Shown piece by piece: positions 52,608-60,503 of a DNA stretch of 64,000 nucleotides. Source of the stretch: Hymenobacter sp. YIM 151858-1 (lineage in GTDB: Bacteria > Bacteroidota > Bacteroidia > Cytophagales > Hymenobacteraceae); assembly GCF_025979705.1 (NCBI RefSeq), contig NZ_CP110136.1, positions 992,001-1,056,000 on the forward strand, read 5' to 3'. Numbering within the stretch: position 1 is the stretch's first letter; every line of letters starts with the position of its first letter. Made by a program: the position numbers and the translations under genes. Under the pieces are notes generated by a model. The model made no database searches and had not been told where the DNA came from. It saw nothing but the letters and a program-made list of their open reading frames with translations.

Positions 52608-52811
52608 AACGTACTATGAGTTGGAAACCTAAATCAAACCTGTGTTCAGCTGAATGATGGTAAAATCCAAAATTTAGTTTGGCTTCATCCACCTTTAGCT
52701 ACAAGGTACAGGTGTTCAGATAACAAATCTAGGTGTTTAGATAATATGGTAATTGCACCTTGTCAGATTTAACACAATTTTTAATATGCCAAGCCTGGCG
52801 TTACAAAGTTT
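52608..52811. promoter_or_regulatory. AT-rich upstream region of the T9SS protein gene with paired direct repeats
   Basis: AGGTGTTCAGATAA (52710-52723) and AGGTGTTTAGATAA (52731-52744) are near-identical 14-base repeats starting 21 bases apart, two helical turns. A weaker third copy lies near 52641-52656. The spacing suggests cooperative binding of a regulator. On the minus strand a TAAATTTTG segment could be the -7 element. Confidence 0.45.
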
Positions 52812-55304
52812 TTAGAACGGGTACCCAATACCTATGTTCAGGCGCAGATTGTTGCTGCTGGCCGTGTTGAAAATGGCCGCTTTGGGCAATACAAAGCGCT
52901 GCCCGGCCGCTTGCGTAGGATCGTACACTTTGGCGGCAAAATCGAGGCGCACGATCAGGAACGTGAAGTCGAGGCGTAGGCCGAGGCCGGAGCCCACCGC
53001 GAACTCCTTGTAGAAACGGTTGGCTTCGAAGTTGGCACCGGGGCGCTGTGGGTCGGCGTCGAGCGTCCAGACGTTGCCGAAGTCGGTGAAGGCCGCGCCG
53101 TAGATGTAGTCGTAAATGGGAAAGCGGTATTCGAGGCTGCCTTCGAGCAGCAGCTCGCCGGGTTGCTCAATCGACTCGCTGCGCACCAACTGCGGGTTGC
53201 GGTACGAGCCCACGCCCAGGCGCCTAGGTAGCCAGGCGCGCACGCTGGAGCCGCCCCCCGCAAACATGTACCGGTCGTAGGGGATAATGGCCACGGAGCG
53301 GAAGGGCTCGGCAGCGGAATCGCGGATTTGGGTGCGCGTAAGGGCCCGGGCCAGGCCGGCGTTCAGGCGCCATACCAGAAACTGGCGCGAAGTCAGCTTA
53401 TGGTAACAGCGGTAATCGGCGCTAAGGCGCAGAAAATCATAGACCTTAATGTTGGTGTTGCGCTGCCCGATGCGCCCTGCCGATAGCTCATCGGTACGGG
53501 TGTAAAGGCCCCGACCTAGGCCCCCGATTTCGGCAAACAGCCGGAGGTAGCGCGCGTCCTGGGTTTGGTTGAAATCGTTGGTGTTGTAGAGCATGGTGGC
53601 ATTGGCGCTGGGCACCAATACCGATTGAAAGCTACGGAGCAGCGCCTGGCCGTTGGGCTGGCGGCCCAGCCGCACCCGAAACGTGTCGTCGATGGCCGAC
53701 GTGTTGATCAGGCTGATGTCCAGCGGCGTCAGAATAAACTGCTTGTAGGCGCTGTGCTGCCAGATGTAGTCGTAGGTAAACTCCAGGTTGGTGCGCGTGT
53801 ACTCCTGGCGTTTTACGTAAGTGTAGGCGGTGCTGAGGCGGGTGCGGGGGCTGTAGCGCGTAAACAGCTGGTTGGAGTGCCAGGGCAGCAGAAACTGGGG
53901 CAGCGTGAGGTTGATGTTGCCGCCCAGCTGCGTGGTGCGCTGGTTGCCTACCTGCCGCCCCTCGTTGGCGTCGTTGGCCAGAATGTACTGGCCTTCTAGG
54001 CCTGCCCGCAGGCCGATATCCAGCACCTCGGCGCCGCCGAAAGCATTGCGCACCCGCACCCGAAAATTACCGAAGGGCCCCGGCAGGCCTGCTACGTAAG
54101 TGCCGCCCAGTTCGGTGGTTTCCTGAAACCGCTTCATGGGCGTGGTGCTGATCGTGGCATCGAGCTGGCCGAAGCGGGCCGAATCGGCCGAGGCCGCTAC
54201 TTTCTGGTAATTGATGCCCGCAAACCGAAACACATCCATGCCGGAAAGCTGGCGCTGTGTTTGGATGGTGTTCTGCAGGCTGTACCGGTCGCCGGGGCGC
54301 ACGGCCAGCTTGCGGTCGAGTATACGGGTGCTGAAGCGGTGGTTGAAAGCCAGGTAGTACACGCCGTTGCGCTGCACCGTATCGCGCTGAATGCCAAAGC
54401 GGTTTATGCCCGCATCGGTAACAAAACTGACTTTGCGCACCGAGTACAAGCGGTGCGCTGGCTGGCCGGGCGGGTTGGCTACCTGCAGCAGCAGGCGCAC
54501 GGTGTAGGGCGCGTAGCTGGTGTCGGCTTCGAGGGTGATGTACTGCTGCCGGAAATCGTAGTAGCCGGCGTTTTTTAGCACCGCTTCGATGCGCGAACGT
54601 TCGCGGCCGATCAGCTCCTCGTTGTAGGTTTGGCCTACGCGCAGCAGCGAGCGGCTCGAGTCGGTGCGGATGGCGTGGGCGACGGCCGAGTCGGCAATGT
54701 CGTAGCGCAGCTCGCTCACCTGAAACGGCTGTCCTTCGTGAATGCGGTAAGTAACGGTTACGCGGCGGTTTTGGGCGGTATCGGTGGCCTGCACCCGCGA
54801 GCGAAAATACCCGTGCGAGCGGAGGTAGATGCGCATCTGGTCGGCCGTTACGCTCGTCAGGGTCGAGTCGTGTATCACCGGGGCCTGCCCCAGGCGCATA
54901 ATGGCGTTGCCCTGCTCAATTACCTGCTGCTGGTGCTGCACCTTTCGCTCGCGCTTCTGCAGCAGCTTGCCCACGGTTACCGAGTCGGTGCCGGCTTCGG
55001 CGATAAGGGCGGCGTAGCGGGCGCGGGTAGCCTGCAAACGGGCTTCGGCGCGCTCGGGGCTGTAAAAGGTGTAGCCGAGGTTATAAATTGCGAGCAGCGG
55101 AACCGGAAACTTGCGGTTGGGCTCCTGCCGGTAGAGGGCCGCCAGGGCATCGCGGTCGGCGCGGCCCACGCCCTCCAGCTTTACTTCGGATAGCAATTGT
55201 TGGCGGGGACCCAGTAGCCGCATGGGCGAACAGCCCGCCAGCAGCGTTGCCGATACAATACCTAACGTTGTCCAGGAGGCCTTGCGAGGCGGCCAGGGTA
55301 GCAT
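52812..55304 (-). CDS. TamL-like BamA/TamA family outer-membrane protein
   Basis: The 830-residue protein starts MLPWPPRKASWTTLGIVSAT, then LLAGC, a lipobox, so it should be lipidated. POTRA-like modules follow (PVIHDSTLTSVTADQMRIYL, then RVTVTYRIHEGQPFQVSELR). The C-terminal half is a beta-barrel of the Omp85 type (TTELGGTYVAGLPGPFGNFR, ELLLEGSLEYRFPIYDYIYG, ENANRFYKEFAVGSGLGLRL-like). A lipidated TamA homologue named TamL is known in Bacteroidota, usually beside TamB. Here TamB is not adjacent, so the name is tentative. It would help insert proteins or lipids into the outer membrane. The start is 13 bases from the divergent methyltransferase start. Confidence 0.88.
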   Translation of the reverse strand: MLPWPPRKASWTTLGIVSATLLAGCSPMRLLGPRQQLLSEVKLEGVGRADRDALAALYRQEPNRKFPVPLLAIYNLGYTFYSPERAEARLQATRARYAALIAEAGTDSVTVGKLLQKRERKVQHQQQVIEQGNAIMRLGQAPVIHDSTLTSVTADQMRIYLRSHGYFRSRVQATDTAQNRRVTVTYRIHEGQPFQVSELRYDIADSAVAHAIRTDSSRSLLRVGQTYNEELIGRERSRIEAVLKNAGYYDFRQQYITLEADTSYAPYTVRLLLQVANPPGQPAHRLYSVRKVSFVTDAGINRFGIQRDTVQRNGVYYLAFNHRFSTRILDRKLAVRPGDRYSLQNTIQTQRQLSGMDVFRFAGINYQKVAASADSARFGQLDATISTTPMKRFQETTELGGTYVAGLPGPFGNFRVRVRNAFGGAEVLDIGLRAGLEGQYILANDANEGRQVGNQRTTQLGGNINLTLPQFLLPWHSNQLFTRYSPRTRLSTAYTYVKRQEYTRTNLEFTYDYIWQHSAYKQFILTPLDISLINTSAIDDTFRVRLGRQPNGQALLRSFQSVLVPSANATMLYNTNDFNQTQDARYLRLFAEIGGLGRGLYTRTDELSAGRIGQRNTNIKVYDFLRLSADYRCYHKLTSRQFLVWRLNAGLARALTRTQIRDSAAEPFRSVAIIPYDRYMFAGGGSSVRAWLPRRLGVGSYRNPQLVRSESIEQPGELLLEGSLEYRFPIYDYIYGAAFTDFGNVWTLDADPQRPGANFEANRFYKEFAVGSGLGLRLDFTFLIVRLDFAAKVYDPTQAAGQRFVLPKAAIFNTASSNNLRLNIGIGYPF

Positions 55305-55316
55305 CACAAACAAAGA

Positions 55317-56066
55317 ATGGTTTCGAAAGCCGTTGCCAAGTACGTGCAGCAACTGCACCAAAAAAAATATCGTCAGCGCACGGGAGCCTTTTTGGTTGAG
55401 GGCGCAAAAAGCGTGCGTGAGCTGCTAAGTTCCGGACTTCAGGTGGAACGGTTGCTGCTCACGGCTGAGTTTGCCGCCGCGCCCGGCCTTCCGCCGGCTC
55501 CCAAAGGCGTGCCGGTCGACATGGTTTCGGCGGATGAGCTGACCCGCTTAGGTACCCTGCAGCACAATGACACGGCCCTGGCCGTGGCCCGCATTCCGGA
55601 GGAAGCGCCGCTGGCGGCCAAGCCCGGCCACCTGCTGCTGGCCCTCGACCAGGTGCGCGACCCCGGCAACGTGGGCACCCTCATCCGGCTTGCCGATTGG
55701 TACGGCCTGGGCGGAGTGGTGTTGTCGGAAACCTGCGCCGATGCCTGGAACCCCAAAACCGTGGCGGCTACCATGGGCTCGTTTACGCGGGTGCGGGTGT
55801 GGCAACGCGACCTGCCCGAGTGGCTGGCTCACCTGCCCAAAGACCTACCCGTGTACGGCGCCGATTTGCACGGCGACAACGTGCACCGCCAGCAGCTTAC
55901 CCCCAAAGGCGTACTGGTAATGGGCAGCGAGTCGCACGGGCTTACCCCCGAGGTAGAAGCCTGCCTTACCCAGCGCCTGCACATTCCGGGGCAAGGTGGC
56001 GCCGAAAGCCTAAACGTAGCCATTTCGGCCGCCATCCTGCTCGATAATTTCTTCCGGCATCTGTAA
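55317..56066 (+). CDS. TrmH/SpoU-family RNA 2'-O-methyltransferase
   Basis: The 249-residue protein has an N-terminal L30e-like RNA-binding segment (KYRQRTGAFLVEGAKSVREL). The knotted SPOUT domain follows, with motifs VRDPGNVGTLIRLADW, VLVMGSESHGL and ESLNVAISAAILL. It methylates the 2'-O of a ribose in rRNA or tRNA using SAM, in the cytosol. The target cannot be told from sequence. Its length matches the family. An IS element now lies 18 bases after its stop and separates it from a terminator. Confidence 0.93.
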   Translation: MVSKAVAKYVQQLHQKKYRQRTGAFLVEGAKSVRELLSSGLQVERLLLTAEFAAAPGLPPAPKGVPVDMVSADELTRLGTLQHNDTALAVARIPEEAPLAAKPGHLLLALDQVRDPGNVGTLIRLADWYGLGGVVLSETCADAWNPKTVAATMGSFTRVRVWQRDLPEWLAHLPKDLPVYGADLHGDNVHRQQLTPKGVLVMGSESHGLTPEVEACLTQRLHIPGQGGAESLNVAISAAILLDNFFRHL

Positions 56067-56075
56067 GCAGCCACT

Positions 56076-56083
56076 CTGGTACT
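56076..56083. repeat. 8-bp target-site duplication, left copy
   Basis: CTGGTACT here is repeated at 56819-56826 on the other side of the IS element, direct and exact. Confidence 0.85.
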
Positions 56084-56122
56084 GGCATTGCTACACCGCG
56101 TAGATTCAGGTAACTTGGCCGT

Positions 56123-56811
56123 ATGCAATGTACTCGGTGTGGCAGTGACTCGAACTGCAAAAACGGGCTGATGCGGGGCAAGCAGCGCTACCGCTGCCTG
56201 GCCTGCGGCTACAATTACACGGGCGGTGTGGGCGTGGCCTATCCGGACGAGCAGCGGCAGTTGGCGCTCAAGCTGTACCTGGAAGGCCTGGGCCTGCGCG
56301 CCATCGGGCGGGTGCTGGGCGTGTCGAACGTGACCATCCTGCGCTGGGTGCGGGCGTACGGCCAGCGTGCCCAACAGCAAGCGACCGACGCGCCGGGGCA
56401 GGCCGTGCGCATCGGGGAAGTGGACGAGTTGCACAGCTACGTGGGGCAGAAAAAAACGCCTGTTGGGTCTGGCTCGCGGTAGACCGGGAGCGAAAACAGG
56501 TGCTCGATGCCGTCGTTGGCGCCCGCGACGAGGCGACCGGCGCCCGGCTGTTCGCCTCGTTGGCCCGCCACGCGTTCCAACTCGTGTGCACGGACTACTA
56601 CCGGCCGTACCGGGCCTTGGTGCCGATCCACTTGCACTACCGCAGCAAGGCCGAAACCACTTCGGTGGAGAGCTGCAACAGCTTGCTGCGCCACTACCTG
56701 GCCCGCTTCCGCCGCCGCACCAAGTGCTACAGCAAGTGCAAACGCATGCTGCTGCAAGCTGTCCTGCTGCTACGCGCCAAGAAAAACGGCACCTTAGCTA
56801 TGCTGCTGTAG
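56123..56811 (+). CDS. IS1-like transposase (InsA-InsB type, -1 frameshift)
   Basis: The first frame (56123-56482) gives an InsA-like zinc-finger/HTH part: CTRCGSDSNCKNGLMRGKQR, YRCLACGYNYT, and LEGLGLRAIGRVLGVSNVTI. It reads to GQKK over AAAAAAAC at 56450-56457. Slipping back one base continues as KKNACWVWLAVDRERK and then the DDE part to 56811: FQLVCTDYYRPYRAL and KAETTSVESCNSLLRHYL. The A-run is the expected place for -1 frameshifting, as in IS1. The DDE residues are in VDRER, TDYY and VESCN. The stop lies inside the right inverted repeat. The protein cuts and joins DNA at the element ends. Confidence 0.88.
56450..56457 (+). promoter_or_regulatory. frameshift site of the IS transposase (A7C)
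   Basis: Seven A and one C (AAA AAA ACG in the first frame). Lys-AAA can slip back by one to read AAC, joining the two transposase frames. The A-run could also promote transcriptional slippage. Confidence 0.75.
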
Positions 56812-56818
56812 CAATGCC

Positions 56819-56826
56819 CTGGTACT
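56819..56826. repeat. 8-bp target-site duplication, right copy
   Basis: CTGGTACT, matching the copy at 56076-56083. Confidence 0.85.
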
Positions 56827-56849
56827 GAACTGCACCAGGCCCCTAAACG

Positions 56850-56890
56850 AGCAAGCGGCCAGCGGAATACCCGCTGGCCGCTTGCTGTTT
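56850..56890 (+). terminator. terminator displaced from the methyltransferase gene by the IS
   Basis: A perfect 16-bp stem AGCAAGCGGCCAGCGG and its complement with loop AATAC is followed by GTTT. Removing the IS and one duplication would place it about 40 bases after the methyltransferase stop. Confidence 0.82.
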
Positions 56891-56956
56891 GCCGGAGCCC
56901 TAGGTGCCTGGGTCAATTACTGTGGCCAAGAGCAAGCACCTAGGCTGTTGGTTCGG

Positions 56957-58081
56957 CTAGAAAACCGACGTGAGGCCGAAGCTGAGCACCTGGGCTTTGG
57001 GGCCGCGGTTGTCCTTGAACAGCTCGTTGAGGTTGTACTTGGCAAACAGGTTGAAGTTGTGCACACCTAGGGTACCCGTGAGGCCGTACTGGAAATCCTC
57101 CAGGTTGTAGGAGCCGCGGTCTTTGTCTTTGTTGGTGCGGCCTTCGTTTTCGTACTTAATCTTGGTGTGCGAGCTGAGGCGGTACCCGGCAAAGCCACCC
57201 GCGCCGATGCGGAACGTCTCCTTGCCTTCGTTGTTGCGCAGGCGCAGCGTAATGCCGGCCGGCAGGTTGAGCGTCGTCATGGCCAGCTTGCTTTTCTCCA
57301 GGTCGCGGTTCTGCGGATCGTCGATAATGGCGGTGGTCCGCTGGCCGGCCTCGGCCAGCACTTTGTTGCCTTCGAACATGAAGTTGTTGAAAGCAATTTC
57401 AGGGCCCAGGTGCAGGTACACCGGGCTGTTTTTGCCGGCCCGCGTCCAGTACTGCCACTTCAGGGATACGTAGCGCGAACCCCAGGGGCGCAGGTCGAAG
57501 CTTTGGTCGCCGGGAGCGTCGCCGCGGTTCGTGAGGGCGTTCAGGCCCACATCCACGCCAAAGTCGCTGCCGCTGAGCTTTTGTTGCTTAGCTACGCGCT
57601 TGGCCTGGTCGAGGGAGTCGTTTTTGGCCGAGGTGCCCAGGCGCACCGACACGTGGTCTTCGCCTTTGTCGTCGGTCGATTCTTCCACCGTCACGCCAAA
57701 CACGCGGCCCATGGTTACCTCTACGCGGTCGGTGCGGGGCTGCTGGCCGCGCACGGTTACGCGCACCTGCTCCGGAGCGGCTTTGCTGGTGGGTTTGTCC
57801 TTAGCCGGGTAAAACTCCATGGTTACCTGGCCGTTGGCCGATTTGGTGCCGGCGCGTTCGGCCTGGGTAATGTAACCGTCGAGCAGCACCATCAGCGAGT
57901 CGAGTTTGTAGGCCCGCAGCTCGCGCAGCTGTTGCTTGTTGCGGGCGTAGATGGTCATCGACACCTGGTTGGGCAGTTTTACCACAATGGTGTCGTCGGG
58001 GGCGGGGGCGGTGCCGGCGTGGGCCACGGAGCTGGCCAGGAGCAGGCCGGAAAGAGCAGCGAGAAACGAAGCAGGTTTCAT
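56957..58081 (-). CDS. outer-membrane beta-barrel protein
   Basis: The 374-residue protein starts MKPASFLAALSGLLLASSVA, a signal peptide. An N-terminal periplasmic part follows (YARNKQQLRELRAYKLDSLM). A barrel of the OMP_b-brl type follows (GSRYVSLKWQYWTRAGKNSP, NNFMFEGNKVLAEAGQRTTA, then ETFRIGAGGFAGYRLSSHTK). It ends in GPKAQVLSFGLTSVF, with a terminal phenylalanine, as in many beta-barrels. The cargo is unknown. The gene follows the anti-sigma gene by about 55 bases and is probably the last gene of the sigma operon. Confidence 0.8.
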   Translation of the reverse strand: MKPASFLAALSGLLLASSVAHAGTAPAPDDTIVVKLPNQVSMTIYARNKQQLRELRAYKLDSLMVLLDGYITQAERAGTKSANGQVTMEFYPAKDKPTSKAAPEQVRVTVRGQQPRTDRVEVTMGRVFGVTVEESTDDKGEDHVSVRLGTSAKNDSLDQAKRVAKQQKLSGSDFGVDVGLNALTNRGDAPGDQSFDLRPWGSRYVSLKWQYWTRAGKNSPVYLHLGPEIAFNNFMFEGNKVLAEAGQRTTAIIDDPQNRDLEKSKLAMTTLNLPAGITLRLRNNEGKETFRIGAGGFAGYRLSSHTKIKYENEGRTNKDKDRGSYNLEDFQYGLTGTLGVHNFNLFAKYNLNELFKDNRGPKAQVLSFGLTSVF

Positions 58082-58135
58082 AACAAGCAAGGGCGAAAAG
58101 TCGGGAATGGGAGGAGGAGAGGGCGTAAGCCGGGC

Positions 58136-59020
58136 TTACAGCGCAATGGTTTTGGTAAGGGTGCGGTTGCCCACGTGGGCCTGCAACGTGAGGGCAGGGT
58201 TAGCGGGCAGGCCAACTTCCGTCAGGTCGGGTTTTTCGCCGCGGGCGATTTTGCCTACCTGTTTGATTACGCCGAACACCGTGGGCCGCGTCCGGCCCTG
58301 CGGGGTAGTTTCGGCGGCCGCCACGGCCAGCGCGGCCGGTTGCTGGCGTACTTCCACTTCAATAGGCCCCACAATGGGCTGGCTGACAGCTGCTACTGCC
58401 GGAGTGCTGCTAGCCGGTGCCAGTTCGGGCGAAGAAGTGAGGGCCGGCGCCGGAGCCTGCACCGCACGAGCCGCAAGGGCCTGGGGCTCGACTTCGGTAG
58501 CCCGCACAGGCACAACGCCCGTGGCTTGGCGCTGGCGCGCTGCAGCGCGCTTCGTGCTGGCCAGCATAAGCTGTTCGTTGCGGGCCGGCTGGGGCTCGGC
58601 TTTGTGCGTTGGTGCGGCGGGCGTGGCTGCTTTGGCCAAAGCTCCGGAGGCTTCGGAGGGGGCAGCTACGGCCGGTGCCTGGGGCGCGGCGCCTAGGTTG
58701 GGTTCGGTACCAGAGCCAACCGGGGCAGGGGTTTCGGGGGTAGTATTGGGGGCAGGTGTGGCAGTGTTGGAAGCCAGCGGGGCAGTGGCCGAAGTTCCTT
58801 GTTGGGATATGCCGCCGGTGCGCCACATCAGCCAGCCGCCGCCGGCTACCAGCAGCAGGGTAATGGCCGCCGCTACGGCGTACATCCAGAAGCCGCCGCG
58901 GCGTTTTTCTTCCTGCGGCTCGAGCTGCTCCTGCAAATCGTACCACAGGTTGGCCGGGGGAGGCGTTGGGTGCTGCTCCAGCTTGTCCCGAAACAGCTTA
59001 TCAATATCTTCCGGTCGCAT
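58136..59020 (-). CDS. membrane protein, probable anti-sigma factor
   Basis: The 294-residue protein starts MRPEDIDKLFRDKLEQHPTP, a cytosolic helical segment typical of Bacteroidota anti-sigma factors. A single membrane helix near residues 45-65 follows (WMYAVAAAITLLLVAGGGWL). The rest is a long Ala/Pro-rich periplasmic part (GTSATAPLASNTATPAPNT), ending with GLPANPALTLQAHVG. No classic zinc anti-sigma motif is seen. The start overlaps the sigma gene by 20 bases, which suggests translational coupling, usual for sigma/anti-sigma pairs. Confidence 0.8.
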   Translation of the reverse strand: MRPEDIDKLFRDKLEQHPTPPPANLWYDLQEQLEPQEEKRRGGFWMYAVAAAITLLLVAGGGWLMWRTGGISQQGTSATAPLASNTATPAPNTTPETPAPVGSGTEPNLGAAPQAPAVAAPSEASGALAKAATPAAPTHKAEPQPARNEQLMLASTKRAAARQRQATGVVPVRATEVEPQALAARAVQAPAPALTSSPELAPASSTPAVAAVSQPIVGPIEVEVRQQPAALAVAAAETTPQGRTRPTVFGVIKQVGKIARGEKPDLTEVGLPANPALTLQAHVGNRTLTKTIAL

Positions 59021-59576
59021 AATATTCTTTCGGTGAGGAGGTGGATGCCTGGGCCGAGGCGGCGCCGAGGCGGCGCTGCAGCATGGCCCGGGCCTTGCTG
59101 AGCTGCGATTTGCTGGTGCCCTCCGAAATGCCCAGCAGCTCGGCAATTTCGGGGTGGGTGTAGCCCTCGATGGCGTAGAGGTTGAACACCGTGCGGTAGC
59201 CGGCAGGCAGCTCGTTGAGCAGCTGCATCAGGTCGGCGGCGGCCAGGTCGCTGTCGGCGGTGGCCGCGGTGGCCGGCACGTCGGTTACCATGTCGTCGAT
59301 GGCCAGGTGCAGGGGCTCTTTGCGGCGAAGCTGACCTAGGGCCTCGTTGACCATGATGCGGCGAATCCAGCCTTCGAACGAGCCTTCGTGGCGGTACTGT
59401 TCAAGGGCTCTGAACACCTTCACGAAGCCCGTAAGCATAGCTTCTTCGGCATCGGCGCGCTGGCGCAGGTAGCGCAGGCACACCGTCAGCATCAGTCCGG
59501 CAAACTTCTCGTAGAGAAGCTTTTGCGCCCGGACGCTGCCTTGCCGACAAGCACTTATGAGTTCAACTTCGTTCAC
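59001..59576 (-). CDS. ECF-type sigma factor
   Basis: The 191-residue protein has sigma region 2 (FVKVFRALEQYRHEGSFEGW, then IRRIMVNEALGQLRRKEP). It also has sigma region 4 (LNELPAGYRTVFNLYAIEGY, then THPEIAELLGISEGTSKSQL). It is a group 4 (ECF) sigma factor that directs RNA polymerase to specific promoters. The anti-sigma and outer-membrane protein genes follow, so an envelope signal is likely. Length and domains are normal. It probably regulates its own operon, with an AT-rich region upstream. Confidence 0.93.
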   Translation of the reverse strand: MNEVELISACRQGSVRAQKLLYEKFAGLMLTVCLRYLRQRADAEEAMLTGFVKVFRALEQYRHEGSFEGWIRRIMVNEALGQLRRKEPLHLAIDDMVTDVPATAATADSDLAAADLMQLLNELPAGYRTVFNLYAIEGYTHPEIAELLGISEGTSKSQLSKARAMLQRRLGAASAQASTSSPKEYYATGRY

Positions 59577-59758
59577 AGCTCAGAAAGGTAGTGGTAGGGC
59601 AGTAGCGTTGTCGTTTGGTGGTAAGATGGAAGCCGCGGAACAGCCGTTGCCTGAGGCAGCGAAAAAAGTTGCAAGCCAACTAAGCCTTTTGGTTAAGTGA
59701 TTGATAATCAATAAAAAAAATATATATTCATTAAGCTAGTACACCAACAGAAACACAA

Positions 59759-59786
59759 AGCCCCGGCAACGCGGGTCGCCGGGGCT
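59759..59786 (-). terminator. terminator of the CoA-binding gene
   Basis: AGCCCCGGC / GCCGGGGCT with a 10-base loop is followed on the minus strand by TTTGTGTTTC. It lies downstream of the gene at 60003, behind the dispersed repeat. Confidence 0.65.
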
Positions 59787-59817
59787 GATGAGCTAATTGC
59801 CAGGAGCTGTCAGAGAA

Positions 59818-59990
59818 GTCATTTTGCACTCCCTGAACGCAGTGCTGAGCGCAGTCGAACCGAAGGAAGGCGCAAGCCAAGCATCTCTGCTGATAGTAAT
59901 CTACTATTCGACGAAGCGGTAGAGATGCTTGGCTACGCCGACCTGCGGTTCGACAAGCGGACGCCAGATGAAGCAGGACGTTTTATTCTT
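59818..59990. repeat. dispersed palindromic repeat, third copy
   Basis: Arms around GTCGAACCGAAGG and AAGCCAAGCATCTCT are repeated in inverted order with mismatches. The modules AGCATCTCT, CTTGTCGA and AGGACGTT are shared with the repeat after alaS (29968-30049). It lies just after the stop of the CoA-binding gene. Confidence 0.65.
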
Positions 59991-60002
59991 TCAGGGCTCC
60001 GT

Positions 60003-60368
60003 CTAGTAATTGCCAACCGAAAGCATCACCAGGGTGCAGGCTTCGAGCGTCTGAATGCCTTGCGCCTGGGCCTTCTTCTCCAGCTCGTAATTTTCGGTGC
60101 CGGGGTTGAAGATGATGCGCTTCGGCTTAAGGCCGAGAATGTAGTCCTGCCAGGCGGGTTGGTTTTGCGGGCCCACGTACAGCGTCACGGTATCTACACC
60201 CTCTACGGCGGGCTTATCGGTATGAATGTCGAGGCCGGCCACCTGGCCTTTGCGGATACCCACCGGCACTACGTCGTGCCCGTAGCTTTTCAGCCGGTTC
60301 ACGGCCTGGAAGGAGTAGCGCGAGGGATTATCGGAAGCGCCGATGACGACAGTTTTTTTATTAGCCAT
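60003..60368 (-). CDS. CoA-binding (YccU-like) protein
   Basis: The 121-residue protein starts MANKKTVVIGASDNPSRYSF. It contains AVNRLKSYGHDVVPVGIRKG and PKRIIFNPGTENYELEKKAQ. This is the small Rossmann-like CoA-binding fold (CoA_binding_2). Members bind CoA and act as stand-alone sensors or regulators; the role here is unknown. Its length matches the family (120-140). No signal peptide is seen. Confidence 0.92.
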   Translation of the reverse strand: MANKKTVVIGASDNPSRYSFQAVNRLKSYGHDVVPVGIRKGQVAGLDIHTDKPAVEGVDTVTLYVGPQNQPAWQDYILGLKPKRIIFNPGTENYELEKKAQAQGIQTLEACTLVMLSVGNY

Positions 60369-60503
60369 GTTCGGAATAGGCCACAGGGCCTAGGTGCGGT
60401 TTGAGAAATCAACTACGGTAGGGCATATACGCAGGCAACCGCAGACTTGGCTACCGCTGCCCGGCACCCAGGGCCGGGCCGGGCGGGCGCCTGCAACGCG
60501 CCC

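Larger units (their letters stand above)
56084..56818 (+). mobile_element. IS1-family insertion sequence, 735 bp, intact
   Basis: The ends are a perfect 12-bp inverted repeat (GGCATTGCTACA on the left, TGTAGCAATGCC on the right) with partial similarity further in. It is flanked by an 8-bp target duplication, CTGGTACT. It carries a transposase read through a frameshift on a run of seven A. The IS1 family is identified from the transposase and the A-run frameshift. The intact duplication and open frames suggest a recent insertion. It inserted between the methyltransferase gene and its own terminator. Confidence 0.9.
59577..60002. other. 426-base gap with AT-rich promoter-like stretch, terminator and dispersed repeat
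   Basis: Next to the sigma gene an AT-rich stretch (59690-59745) is likely the sigma operon promoter. A terminator for the CoA-binding gene lies at 59759-59786. A dispersed palindromic repeat fills 59818-59990. I saw no gene here. Confidence 0.6.

Noticed and set aside
57167-58696. 509-codon plus-strand frame opposite the barrel and anti-sigma genes
   Set aside because: It covers two real genes on the other strand and has no domain signs.
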